Source of the DNA: Vitrella brassicaformis
Lineage: Eukaryota > Sar > Vitrellaceae
Direction: 5' to 3'
Length of the DNA: 64,000 nt
Assembly (NCBI GenBank): GCA_001179505.1
Contig: CDMY01000603.1
Coordinates: forward strand, 62,001 to 126,000
Numbering within the stretch: position 1 is the stretch's first letter; every line of letters begins with the position of its first letter. The translations under genes were made by a program, and so were the position numbers. Shown piece after piece: positions 13,037 to 29,829 of the stretch. Below the pieces are notes generated by a model, which was given only the letters and a program-made list of their open reading frames with translations, had not been told where the DNA came from and did no database searches.

Positions 13037-16000
13037 CTATCTATCGTGTGGCACCGGTGCGTACGACACGCGCGACGATGCCCTCTCCTCCTCGACGGGC
13101 GGCAGGCCCAGTTTGGGGGATGCGGTGGGGGACAGGTGCTGCTGGTCCTCCTCGTACGCCTTCTGCACACACATGGATGGATGGATGGATGGACTCAGCC
13201 AGTAAGATCGAAGAGATGATGGTAGGGTGGGTACCTTGAGGATGTTTAGCGAGTGTTTGTCAGACGCACGCCTCTGCCGGTGGCGCCTGCACACACACAC
13301 ACACACACACACACAGAGGGCCAAAGGTCCAAATGGATCATCCCACCTTACTTACAACAAGCAGGCTGACCTGAGCATATCTTGGGCACTCGCATAGTTG
13401 AACTGCTCCTCCTGGCTGAGCGACGCCTTGGACGACCGCCGCGACCACCGCCGCCCGTCGCCCGGCGACCGCGGCGACATCTCGATTGAGGCGCCAGAGC
13501 GCATCCGCGCTGCCAGCCCCTGGATGCGGGGGACCGCCTGCTGCGGCATGTCTCGCGGGCTCCTGTCGGGCGACTGGATGGAGACGGTCTCCTCGCCGAT
13601 GGACGAGAGGGGGCGGTGGACGACGGTGTCTGGCGGGGAGGGGGCGGTGGACCGCTGGTATGCGATGAGGATGACGGTGGCGATGACCGTGGTGAAGAGG
13701 ACCGTCAGGAAGGCCACGATGAGAATCACCAGGGGGAACGGCAGGTTGCGCCAGAGACGCTGACCGACGGATGGACGGATGGACAAATGGACAAATGGAC
13801 AGATACAATATGGGGGAGGGAGGGAGGAAGGGAGGGTGGTGTGTGTGTGTGTGTGTGTACCCTGAAGAAAGTGGGTATGGCTGCCTGTTTGGGCCGCCAC
13901 CTCTCCGCGGGCACCGTCTCAGGGTCCTCGTAGAAGATGAGCTCCGCCTTGTCAACCGCCCACAGAGGCGATGACACAGACCCACCTGACGTGACGCCAA
14001 CACAGGAGAAGATGCGCAGCACTAATCAATCCGTCGCACATAGCTTCACCATACATACCATCGCTTTGTGCGGTCAGGTATATGTCCACGAAGCTCCTGT
14101 GTGCGGCGTGGTCGACCCAGGCGCCTGTGTGCACAATAGCTCGCGAGTTGAGGTTGGTGATGCCCGCGCGCATGGTGTGGCCGAGGACCACAAGGCTGGG
14201 CGCGTCCATGAGGATGCCCTCGTCGTTCTCCCGCATGGCGTCGATCTCGTACTTGCGAACCAGCTCGTGAAGATACCTGTTTGTTCGGTGGGGTGGGCAG
14301 GCAACGATTCACACACTCCTCACTCATTGAGTGTGGGTTGCATGTCATGTCATGTCATGTGTTGTGGTGTGTATGTGGTGGGCAGGGCGGGGCGCACCAG
14401 TCGTATTCGTTGAATGCGGTTGCGTAGAGAGCGCCGCTGGCGAGTTTGCTGCCCTCTCTGCCCTCCCACTCGGCCGCCAGGTTGGCGTACTCGTCCAGCA
14501 CCTCCTTGATGGACACGTCACTGCGGGAGGGGAGCGGCCGCGGCTGCATGAAATCAATCGACAGACAGGTGAGGGAATGAATGGGTATGGTGTGGTGTCC
14601 GTCGTGTGGGCGTCGGGTGTGTTGGAAGTTGACTACATTTCGTCCATCGTCGGTGAAGATGTAGTTCCAGTATCCATCCTTGACGACCGTCTCCTCCTCT
14701 ACCCAATCGCCGAAGTTGGCGAACCTACCGGTAACAACACCAACACGCACGCAGCGCAGACAGCCCAGCCCACAAGTGATGTCATGCAGTGCATGCCTCA
14801 GTTTCCTCCTGCCTGCTTCTGTCTGTCTTTGCTGGCTCTAAAGGCTGCCTACCTACCTGAGGAGTTCCGTCAGCAGCTCCCTCATGCGTGCCGGCTTTCG
14901 CAAATCGCGGAAAGTCCAACTGACCGCCAAGCGGCGTCTGCACAAAGGGAGGGGCATGCGCATTCACACACAGCGTGGCGGGTGGATGAGTGAGTGAGGG
15001 AGGGAGGGCGGTGGGCAGACAGACAGACAGAGTGTCGTTCGTTAGTTACTTCCTAAGGTAATTGCCCACGACCTCGTGCGCTATGTTCCACACAGACGCG
15101 GGCGTCTCGTGAGACGCTGAGACCCTGCCCACAAGCACCACACATCCAGCCATCAGTGCTCCGTGCCCCTCGGTCTGTCTCGCTGCGCTGCGCTGCGCTG
15201 GCTGACCTCTGCAGGTATCTGCTGAAAGGGATCCTATCAAGCGGGTCGTATGCGAAGAAGTCCAGCCTCTGGCCGTGCTCTATCCACACCGGCCCCAGCT
15301 TCAGCGTCTCCAGCCCCACCACCACACGACCCTCCGTCCGCCCATCCCCCGGCACCAGTGTGGGCGGGTTGCCCGACGCCTCCGGAAACAGACCCCTTAT
15401 GCCCTCGTCCGTGTCGCCCTTCATGACGACAACCTGCGTGCCTCTGCTCCCTGTCAAGGAGCAGTTGGTGGGGCGGTCGTTGACGGCCTCCAGCAGCGAT
15501 GTGAGTCGTTGGAAGTCGATGCCGCCGCCTTTGGTTCTGACTTTGCCGGAGAGGACGTCGATGGGCTGTGGGGGTGTGGCTGCGAGGGGCACGAGCTGAA
15601 GGTCGGTGAGGTCGCCGTTGATGACCAGGTGGGTGAAGTCCCTGTGGTCGGGGTGCGTGTTGTTCAACTGTAGGTCATTTCACACATACAGGGACGGGTG
15701 GCTGGGTGGGATGGGATGGGATGGGTGCTCCGCAAATCATATCGCCGGGTCGTGTCGTATACATGTGATTGAGTGATACATACCATGAGTTCGAGTAGCT
15801 CAAACAGCCGCTCAGCGTTGTCGTGCAACCAAGGCGAACCCGCGTGCAGATCCCTGACAACACACACCACACCACACCACACCACACCAGCATACCATAT
15901 CGACCATCGGCTGCATGACATGACATGACATGGCTGGGTTGCATGAGGAGCTTTTCTCACCCGATGATTCGGATCTTGGGCGCGCCGCTGCACTGTGAAG

Positions 16001-16233
16001 ATCTCTCCAAGGCACCGGCACCCGCTGCACCGACACCCTCACTCACAGCCGCCTGAGAGAGAGAAGCCAATTGATCCGCGTGGCCAAATGGAACGCATGG
16101 ATGATCCATCTGATTCATCGCCCACCTCCTGGATAAGCCGGCCGTGCTGCCGCAGCCATGGACGGCCACCCAATGTGTACAGGGCCACCAGGGCGAGTGC
16201 GGGAGGAACGCACCACAGCAGCCAAGACACCAT
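13037..16233 (-). CDS. Membrane-anchored calcineurin-like metallophosphoesterase
   Basis: Multi-exon gene from ATG 16233. It starts with a signal anchor (MVSWLLWCVPPALALVALY) and ends with a second membrane span (FPLVILIVAFLTVLFTTVIA) and a Ser/Arg-rich tail. Metallophosphoesterase motifs appear in order: GDLHAG (D-x-H), VINGDLTD (G-D-x-x-D), VVVMKGDTDEG where most relatives have GN(H/D), IEHGQRLDFFAYDP, and VLGHTMRAG (G-H-T). The HG-x-x-x-D pattern resembles LpxH-like and related eukaryotic enzymes. It likely hydrolyses a phosphoester or pyrophosphate at a membrane surface; the substrate is unknown. Exon joins checked: RIIG|DLHAGSPW and the C-terminal pair ending at 13037. Its start is divergent to CDC48, 274 bp away. 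Confidence 0.75.
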
Positions 16234-16507
16234 TCGTGCCAAGGACTGATCAGTCAACCACACTTCATCAGCATCTCTCTCCAGGACTCCTCAGCCACCA
16301 GAAGGCCCCCTTTCCCTTTTCGACTCCTGCGAGCTAGACAAGAAGACGGGCTTGAATTCCGATTCTAGTTGGTGACGTGCCGCTGTGCCGCTGTTGGGCA
16401 TCGAGCGGTATCGTAATCCGCTGGTTGGGGAGTTCCTGCGTTAATCCTCTATCTATCGCATCGCATCTCGCATACGTCTGTGTGCGTGCATCGACACATC
16501 CCTGAGC
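16234..16507. promoter_or_regulatory. Divergent promoter interval with GCGAGCTA
   Basis: 274 bp between the phosphoesterase and CDC48 start codons. TGCGAGCTA occurs at 16328-16336, a one-base variant of the octamer seen in other divergent intervals. Confidence 0.4.
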
Positions 16508-20905
<4,398 letters not shown>

Positions 20906-22068
20906 GTGGACCAACCGGCCGAGCGGACGATTTATTCCTGTCATGATACCACACACCGACCCCACCCACCCCTGCACGCCTCCCTCCATCCTTACCTCTG
21001 CCCCTGCCTGTGCTGTCTGACTGCCTGACTGCCTGGCTGCCCACTGCATGTCGGCCCTTGGCCTGAGTGAGTGACTGAGCGAATGAGAGAGTGCCTCAAT
21101 TAATGGCTGCGTGTACCATGCTACCCGTGCCGCCGTCTCATCCCTCTCCCTTCTCTCTCTCCCTCCCTCTGTGGCCGTTGTTTCTTTATCAAAGAGGGCG
21201 GGGAATGCAGTGAGGGAGAGGGCTGGCTGGTAGCTTAGCTGCTTTGTGGGCGCTTCACAGACGAACAGACAGACAGACAGACAGGCAGGTTGCAATTGCG
21301 AAGATCCCATCCATGGCTGATGTCGATGCGTTTTGAATTCTCAATCAGGACTGCTGCACATGTGCGTGGCTGGCCCGCCCAAACCACCGATACGATACGA
21401 TCAGTGCAAGACTTTTTTCTCTCTGCCTGCCTGCCTGCCTCGCTCGTGCATGATGAAACTCATGTGCCGTGTGTCCTCGTGTGTGTGTGTGAGCTGTTTG
21501 CTTGTTTGTGAACTCTCTGCGGGCTTGGCCCCGCCCCATCCGGGTGAGTGAGTTGTGTTGACGTGAGAGACTCCCCCTGACTCGATCGTTGTGTGTTCAT
21601 GACATGAATACATACATACAGGCCATGCAGGGCGTAATCCCTCTCCACCCACCCAAGGACCGACACACTCCACACCAGAGGCAAAAGAGACAGACCCTTC
21701 GGTCCGGCCATCAAACCATGCCTCAGTGACGCACGCTCACACAGCTTGGCCAAGAATAAACAAACACGGAGACATCGTTGTGTGGGTCGGTGGCCGGGGT
21801 GGTGTGTGGTGTGCATATCTGCATCAGTGAAGGTGACCTGACAGACCGACAGGCTGACAGGCCGACAGGCAGGAAGAGACATGGTAGACAGGCAGGGGTG
21901 GTGGATGGTGTCGTGGTCATGATGATGGTGTGTGGTTTGTGGTGTGTCAGTGTAGTGGCAGAAAAATGCGCATGCACGCGTCTGGGGCTATCTACACGTG
22001 TGTGGGTGTGAGCGTGTGTTTACTATGGAAGGAACTAGCTTCAGAACAGACCATTTGTTGTGTTGACA

Positions 22069-22121
22069 CTCCCTTCCCCCCTCCTCCCCTCCCCTCCCCT
22101 TCCCTCTCCTCCCCTCCCCCC
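22069..22121 (+). repeat. Homopyrimidine tract
   Basis: 53 consecutive C/T bases, mostly CCCCT units, with a homopurine complement. Such tracts can form triplex DNA. Confidence 0.85.
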
Positions 22122-23080
22122 ACCCGTCCATCTATCCATTCATTCTGGCCTCGCCCTGTACACGCACCTCACATACTTACACATACACACACACACACCA
22201 CACGTGTTCGTGCGCATCCAGTTTAGCAACCTAAGCTCTCGACACAGAGTGCAGGCCAGCACACCACAGCCCGCCCATCGAATCGAATCGAATCGACAGC
22301 AGCTGGCTTTGTGGCCGGCCGGCCTGAAAAACGTGCACAGGGACTGACTGTCCGTCTGCCTGTCCGTCCGTCCGCTTGTATGCCTATACGCATCCATCGC
22401 CATGATGGGTATGCCACAGCGCCCGCACTCACGCATAGCTCGCATACAACTCAGTGCACGACACACAGCAGACAGACAGACGGTAGGTAGGTAGGTATTC
22501 ACACACCACACAGGGGGTGCCTGGCTGCCTGGCTGCCTGGCTGGGAGACACAAACGTTTAACACATGTGTCGGACGGATGATGGGAAAACCCGCCGTATA
22601 CTCACTCTATCGACAGGAGCGGCACACACATGCAATTTGCACCAGACAGAAGTAAGTAGTTTAGTTAGTAGTGAGTGAAGCGATGCGTCTCTCGGCTTGC
22701 TTGCGAGTCCGCAGGCAAACAGGGAGTGAGACAGACAGAAGAAGAAATTCAGAAAAAAGAGACTTAAACATGTTATCTATCGACAGGCACATTACACATC
22801 ACACATCACACATCATACATCATATGTTCACACATTACACATCACACATTATACCGCCGTCACGTCACGTCACGGCATAGCACACCTGGCATGTTAGGTC
22901 AGGTGTGCACAAAAAGTCGAGGAATCAATCAATCGTCCTATCTACCTTATCTGTTTGCAGTTGGTTAGTTATATACGCCGCCCTAGCAGTGCGTTGTCTA
23001 TGTATGTTGATCCATCGGTGGGTGGGTTGGGTAGGTGTGGCTATTTCCACAAGACAGCGAGGAAGGGGTGAGCATGTGAT

Positions 23081-23165
23081 GTGCACAGACAGACAGACAC
23101 ACAGACACACAGACAGACAGACAGACACACATACACACAGACAGACAGAGGGTGAAAAAGAGACA
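23081..23165 (+). repeat. (CAGA)n/(CACA)n microsatellite
   Basis: Imperfect tetranucleotide and dinucleotide repeat, typical of the non-coding DNA of this window. Confidence 0.8.
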
Positions 23166-23247
23166 GACATCGGCCAGCCAGAATGGGATAGCAAAGTAGA
23201 GTAGACACACAGACACAGACACAGACACCCACACATGCAGCATTCAT

Positions 23248-23362
23248 TCACATGCTCAGAATGGCCGGAATCCCAGAGAGGTCGGCGTCTGGTAAGTGGC
23301 TGCCACCCACGACCTGATCAATCAATTCGAGAGACACACAAACACAGCCATCCCTCCTTGCA

Positions 23363-23398
<36 letters not shown>

Positions 23399-25009
23399 TC
23401 GCACATGACATTGAGCACCAGCTCCTCGGGCACTAGAGTGAACACCTCACCATCAGGAGAACGTACCTGCAGCACACACCACATCACACACAGCTTAAGA
23501 GAAGGCAATGGCCGCAGTGCAGTGCAGTGACGTATGGAAACATACATATACATACCGGCAGCCCGGTGTTGTTGGTGCTGCGTTTGGTCCTTCTCCTGGG
23601 TGGTGGGCTGCCCATGGCCGCCCCCATGCACAGCTCAGACTTGCAGGCGCGGTGGCCGAACTGGTGCACCAGGTCCACCGTCCACCCAAAGGTGTCCAGG
23701 GGCAGGAAATGGCTCTCGGCCTTGTTCGCCCGCCCCTCCAGCCGAAACAGCTGGTCGTGCACGTTCATGGCCACGTCGCCGGGGTCGGTCAGGATCGTCA
23801 CCACCTGGCCCCCTCTGCGCCTCATCTTGACGCGCATAATCTCCTCCTCGCTGCACCACTGAGAATGGTCGTCGTCTCCACACCCGCCCTGCAGCACTGC
23901 ACGGATGCGGGCGCGCAGCTGTCCGCTGTAGGTGCGCCTGACGCCGCCAACGCCCTCACCGCGTGGCGTGGCCTTGCTGGAGGGGGGCGGCATCATCTCA
24001 GCTGCCCCACCCCTCGCTCCCTTGCGGAAGATTGTGGCCTGGCTGCGGCGCGATGAGCGTTTGTGAGGTCCGATGAGGCTCCATCCGGTGTCAGGGACGC
24101 CCAGTGCTGAGTAAACAGTTCGCTGGATGTTGCCGGTGTCCTCATCTGAGACACTGCGGCGCTCGGTTGGGTAGCCCAGACAGGGGATGGAGGCGATGCG
24201 GTCGGTGCAGATGGTCGTGCTGTGGGGTGGGGGAGGTGTGGGGGTGTGGGAGGGAGTGGGGGTGGGAGGGGAGCTGTGATGTTGCTCCTGCTGCTGCTCG
24301 TGCTGGTGGTGGTGGTGCTGTTGGGGTGCATGGTAGCTCTCGCCGCTGCTGGGCATGGTGGTGACGGACTCGCACTCTGTGGCTGTTGCAGAATTCGAAT
24401 CACCGTCTCCACCCACACCCCTCCTCGCCGCACTGCTTGCTGCACACAAACACACGCAGCGACAGCGGCGTTGTCACTCGTGTGTTGGTGTGGGTGCATT
24501 GTGGTTACCAGGTGAGCATGACCCCGCTTCAGACACCACCGAGACGCCGAACCGTTTGGCCAGCAGCTGTGCTCTGACGGCGATGTTGAGCGAGAGAGTG
24601 AGAAGGTTGACGGAGCAGGTCTGGCCGCTCTTGACGTTGAAGTAGGTGCACGGCTGCAGCGGGCTGGGCCACGTCGCCGTCCTCTTCTTGGACGCCCCGC
24701 CCACTATCAGCGCCGCACACCCCACGTCCTCGGTCCTCTCAACCACACGCCGCCAACCGAAGTCGGGGTCGGGGTGGAACACCTCCACGTCGATGTCATC
24801 ACCGTACTCGCCGTCACCGGCTGCACAGCACAGGCAGTCACAACACAGTGAGGCGCGTGTGTGTGGCGTGTGTGTTGACTGACTGACTGCCTGCCTGCCT
24901 GACCAGGTGAGCTGCCTTTGCGTTTGAAGGTGATGGCTTTGAGACCGCTTGAGGCGCTTGAGGCGCCACTGACCTTCCTCTCGCCCAGGTGGCTGCTCCC
25001 GCAACCCAT
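23248..25009 (-). CDS. Unknown protein with MGCGSS N-terminus (predicted dual acylation)
   Basis: Five exons. The ATG at 25009 gives MGCGSSHLGERKVSG, a strong N-myristoylation signal (Gly2, Ser6) with a palmitoylatable Cys3, which argues for this start over longer upstream frames. Exon 2 (DIDVEVFHPDPDFGWRRVVE onward) looks folded. A His/Gln/Pro-rich linker follows, then a second ordered part with SEEEIMRVKMRRRGGQ, VHDQLFRLEGRANKAES and LPLDTFGWTVDLVHQFGH. The end is VVGGSHLPDADLSGIPAILSM. I recognise no family. Likely attached to the cytosolic face of the plasma membrane or the alveolar sacs (inference). Shares a 241-bp upstream interval with the WD40 gene. Confidence 0.7.
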
Positions 25010-25250
25010 CCTCCTGGCTCATCCACTCCTCTCTCTGCCTCTCCCACCAACTGCCGCTCAACGGCTGAACTTCTGCTGCGAAGTGGGGGGGGCGGCCTGA
25101 ATCGCAAGATTCGTGCCTCAGCAGCGATATCCTTCCTATCGCCGACGCAGCGGCAAGCCTGCCGTATTCCCCTCTGCCGCTCAAACCGGGCTGAGATGCG
25201 AGCTTGAGATCGAGGCCAGCCGTTTCCTCCCCTCAAATCACCAAACAAGG
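25010..25250. promoter_or_regulatory. Divergent promoter interval with GCGAGCTT
   Basis: 241 bp between start codons; the octamer GCGAGCTT lies at 25198-25205 (context TGCGAGCTTGAGA). Confidence 0.5.
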
Positions 25251-28200
25251 ATGCCAGTGGACCATGAGGAGCTCGATGCCGAGATCTCTATTGAGTTCTC
25301 AGTCGAACGAACCTTCGACACGCCCGAGCTTCAGACATCCTCTCGCGCGAGCAGGAAGCGGGCGCCTGCAGAGGGGTTCGTGCAGGCCGCCTCGCTCCTC
25401 TGCGTTTCAAAGCCCGCATCGCCTGTCTACAGGGTATTCCTGGGGCTATCAAATGGTCGGTAATACGAAGGAAATGAAAATCTTCCCAAGTTTGGCCACC
25501 AATCAAATATCGCGACGTTGCTGTGCTGCATGCTGCAGGGAAGATTCTGTCTTACCAGTGCAAAAGGGACACCGATGGCCCGGGAGAGACGGCAGGGAAT
25601 GGGCAGCTGGTCCGCAGCGAGCCCGTCATCCACGAGGGCCACAGCGGCCCCGTGCGGTGTCTCATCTTCCTGGAGCGGCTCAACAGCGACTTCGACCTCC
25701 CACGGATCACTGACGACCATGAAGACGACGAGCTGGCCGGCATGTCTCGGGGCGGCCACAATGGCAACCCTTTGGACGTGTCGCCGTCCGTCGCGGCGCA
25801 GAGGAGCGATAAGGGAGGGTTTCTCTTGTCGGGGGGCTCTGACAGGGTGATCAAGGTGTGGGAGCTGTCCTACCACGACGATCCGGTCGGCAGGGGGGCC
25901 GCGCGGTGCCTGCAGACGCTCTACGGCCATGGGGGGTCGGTTCTTGCCATGGCGAGCTCGGTGTTTGGGGGGGAGGCGATCGTGGCCTCGTGCTCCACCG
26001 ACCAGCACATTATGCTGTGGAAGATGGACCCCGATAAGCGTGTGTTGCGGTTCCCACCCTTTCGCTGCTTCCAGAAGATACACGCGTCCATCCGGCCGCC
26101 TGTGCCAGACCAGCAAGCCGACGAAGATCCCAAGAGGACGTCGGAAAAAACGGAGAAGGACCGCCCACCACCACCGCCTCGTGCTGACGACGCCGGCTGG
26201 TTCACGGCCCTCACCTTCCGTGACGGCGGCGACACGTTGAGTCTCCTCGCCAGCGACACATCAGGGTGCGTGACACATTTCGCCTACTCGTTGCCTTATG
26301 AGCCGGCCAAAGAGCCGGCCAGGAGGGCATCAGGAGCATCATCTGAGAGACGGGGTGGCGATGGGCAGAGAAGGGGGAAGCGGGGGTCGATGGAGAGCAT
26401 TGCTGGCGACATGATGGTCGGCGGCGGGTCTTTCGAGTGCGTCAGGCGGGTGGCTTTCCACCACCGGGCGATCGTGGGGCTGCTATGCTTGCCTGGCGAG
26501 CAGCGGATCGTGACCCATGGTTACGATCAGAAAGTCAGGATCTCCCACCCGGACACACACGAGTGCTTCCTCGACGACACCCACCCCTCTGCGGCCATTT
26601 TCACTTGTGCGGCGTGGCACGGCACCTACCAGGAGCTGATGCTCGCCGACTCGCAGGGCCACATCTCCATCTACAACCTTCGATCAGACGAGAAAGTGAC
26701 CTATGAGCCGCTGCCGCTGGCATGGGGTGGCCAGGACGGATCGACGTCGTCGTCGTCGTCTGCTGCTGCTGCTGCTGCTGCTGCTGAGAGAGACAAGGAT
26801 GGCGGAGGGGGGAAAGACGGGAGCGGCAAGGAGAAGCCGGATGCGAAGCTGGTGGCTACCGACGGCCAGAGGCGTGTGTGGGCCATGATTGCACTGCCGA
26901 CCATGGAAGACTGGAAGTAGGTACATACATATTACCCGTCCACCCACCGCACACACGGACACAGTTGCATGATGAGAGACATCTCCTGTGTCTGTCTGTG
27001 TCTCGCTCCCTCACTTGCAGCCAGGGATTAGACCCCTCCTCAATGCCCTTTATCCCCCCAGCCACCACCACCACCGAGGAGCAGCAGGATCAGGCCAACG
27101 ACCAGCAGGCAGCAGCAGCATCATCATCAGGTGTCCCTGCAGACGATGCCACGGCAAGTGTTGAGGAGAGCGCCATTTATGACGGGCTGAACAAGCCGCG
27201 CCATGTGGTGGTGCTGACCGGCTGGGAGGCCGTCCAGCTGCGCCTGGTGCCGAGGGCGGCGTGCCCGTCCATCAAAGGACACTCAGGTGCGAAGCGGACG
27301 AAGGAACGAAGACGGCTCTCTCTCTCTCTCTCCTGACTCTCCTGACTTCGAGCATGAGCGTGTGTTGGTATGTATCTTCGTTCAGGAGCTGTGGTTCGCG
27401 CATTTTACCGACCGCTGGGTTGTGGCGAGCGTGCGTCGGAAAGGGAGAAGAACCCCCTGGGCGTGAGCGGCCACCTCTACTCGGCCAGCAGCGATAACAC
27501 CATCAAATGGTACGTGCGCCGTAAGTAAAGTCAGGCAGGTCTTGCAAAGAAGAGATTTGGCTGCTGAGCTTGATATATGTGTGTGTTGCACTGCACATAT
27601 GAAGCAGCTGGGACGTCGAGAATCAGCTGTGTTTGCGAACATTCAGGACATTCCGCTCAGAAATTACAGAGTACACACACATTCCTTCCTCCTTTGCAAA
27701 CAAAATGATCGGTTCATCTCTCTAGGTAGCTACGGTCTGTGTTGTGTGCCTGCCCTGCAGGTTTCTGTTCCTCCCATCGACGGAGATGTTCCTCACCGGC
27801 CACGAGAGCGGCGACATCAAGATGTGGAACGTCGACGACATGCAGTCCGTCACACTCAAAACACCTAAGGGCCAGCGACCCCACAAGAACACCATCTCAT
27901 CAATGGCCCTACTCGTCACATCACCCTCTGCGAAGAAAGAACCTACGCCCACACCCACACCCACAGCAGCAGCAGCAGCAGCAGCAGGAGGGCCGGCCAC
28001 CTACCGCTCGGCAGAGAGCCTCGAGAGTGACGAAAATGGCGGTGGTGACGGCGACGCTGCGTCGAGTGTGTCGTCTTTGCCTGTGGATGGGGCGGCCAGG
28101 ATGCGGGAGGGGGAAGGTAGTGGTGGTGATGGTGTGAGGTCTCGGGACAGGATGGATGCGGTGGTTGTGGGGTCGTTCGACTGCTATGTGTCGCTGTGGA

Positions 28201-29829
28201 AGATCGTCGATGAGGGAGACACCATCACGGCTAGAATGGAGGCAAGTCACGTACAGGGAGGGACACACAGAGAAGGCTAGGCTCACCCATTCGCTCATAT
28301 CTCTTGGTGTCTGTCGCACAGCGGTCGTTCCGTGCCCACCCGACGGATGACGACGAGCTCTTGTGTCTGTGCGTGTCGTCGTGCCACCCCACAGCCCCTC
28401 CCTCGCCCACCTCTCCCTCCCAGGTTGCACGCAACCTCACCCACCGCAGCACCACCAGCAACCTCAGCCACAGACTCACCGGACACGGACACCACACAGA
28501 CCGACATAGCCCTTCTACAGTCGTTTTGACCGGTGGGTGGGTCACCGGTGAGGGGAATCAGTGCACTCACTGCAGGGGTCCGGTGAATGATGTGTGTGTC
28601 CTTAATGTGTGTTATGTAGGTGGGAACAAGGGCGTGATATACTGCTGGATGTTGCCCAAGGCAAACCAGCCCGAGAGGCTCCTTTTCCAGCTGGCAGGAC
28701 ACCAGGTAGGTACGGTACAGCACGGGGAAGTCAATGAATAGCTTCTTGAAACGGACGCAGACAGACGCGACATTTCCCTGTTTGCCTTCGTGTGTCTTGT
28801 CACTCGACTGACTCACTCGCAGGATGCGGTGACCAGCCTCATAGAGGTGTCGGGCCGGCTCTTCTCTGGTACGCAGACAGACAGACAGACAGACAGACGC
28901 CCACAGAATCACACACATTCGCCGCCCCATCCACAAGAGAGCACAGGATCTCGCTCGCTCCCTCCTGCTTGCCACTTTATTTATTCTGTCCACCAGGTTC
29001 AGAGGACGGCACCGTCCGCATCTGGCTGCTGACCTCCTCCAGCACACAAGGGGCTCGCGAGAGCGCCCCGGAGGCCCTTGGCCAGGTCCGGGTGCCCGTC
29101 TCGCTCAGCCCGCCCCCGGCCGCCAAACGCCTCCCGTCGCGACTGCTCGAACACGTCAAGACGCCTTCACACGGCGACTCGTCGAGAACGGCGCATCAGG
29201 CTGCTCGGCCCAATGTGACCATGACACGGCGGAACACTGACAAGGGGCGGGCTGGTGATGAGGAACACCACATGGGAGAGCCGCATCGGACGGGAGGTTT
29301 CGGGATTGTGGAGCAGTTCGTTGCCGTGTGGATGTGGGCACATCCTCTGAAGAAAGGCTCAGAGCCTCAGGCAGGGACAGATCAGAAGGACCAGCCTGGT
29401 CGCTGGGTGGTATTCAGCTGCAGCCGCAACGGTGAGATCATCGGCTGGGACGTCCTCACCCTGCGCATCGTCTGGTGGACCCGGTTTGACGACACCGAGA
29501 TCCGCTCGGTCGCATACGCCGCCCCCTGGCGCACTCTGTGGCTGGGCAAGGAGGACGGCGGCATTTTTTTCTGCACCCTCCCGCCCACCCTGGCCTTCCC
29601 ACTGCAGAAGGAGCGACATGCCGCCTTCTTGGAGAGCGGCGGGCGTCCCATGGACATCGACCATGAGATTGTGGGCCTCCCCGAGTGGCACAGGCGGCCC
29701 CTTGATGATGTTGTGGAGATGGACAAGGAGCAGGATGTTGGCCGTTGGGTGGTGGTGGGGCCTCTGCCGCCTGAGCGGAGGAAGAGGCGGCGGCGGAAAC
29801 GGTCGTCCTTTGTCGGTGGAGGTGGGTGA
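25251..29829 (+). CDS. Large WD40-repeat protein
   Basis: Ten exons: 25251-25455, 25539-26916, 27021-27286, 27386-27509, 27608-27670, 27761-28241, 28322-28532, 28620-28705, 28823-28868, 28997-29829; 3693 nt, 1230 aa. Repeats end in WD40-like motifs: GHSGPVRCLIF...SGGSDRVIKVWEL, GHGGSVLAMAS...CSTDQHIMLWKM, SASSDNTIKCWDV, TGHESGDIKMWNV, VVGSFDCYVSLWKI, SGSEDGTVRIWLL, and a final blade with SCSRNGEIIGWDV. Linkers are Ser/Ala/Pro-rich. The intron after 28241 uses a GC donor (GAG|GCAAGT); the GT alternative breaks the frame. Probably a beta-propeller scaffold; no partner or pathway can be named. Confidence 0.88.

Larger units (their letters stand above)
20906..23247. other. 2.3-kb gene-free interval
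   Basis: Lies between two convergent 3' ends. It is filled with simple repeats: a 53-nt pure pyrimidine tract (22069-22121), CACATCA-type tandem units (about 22790-22855), (CGTCA)n near 22858-22873 and (CAGA)n (23081-23165). No coding exon, tRNA or other RNA gene is recognisable. Confidence 0.6.
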
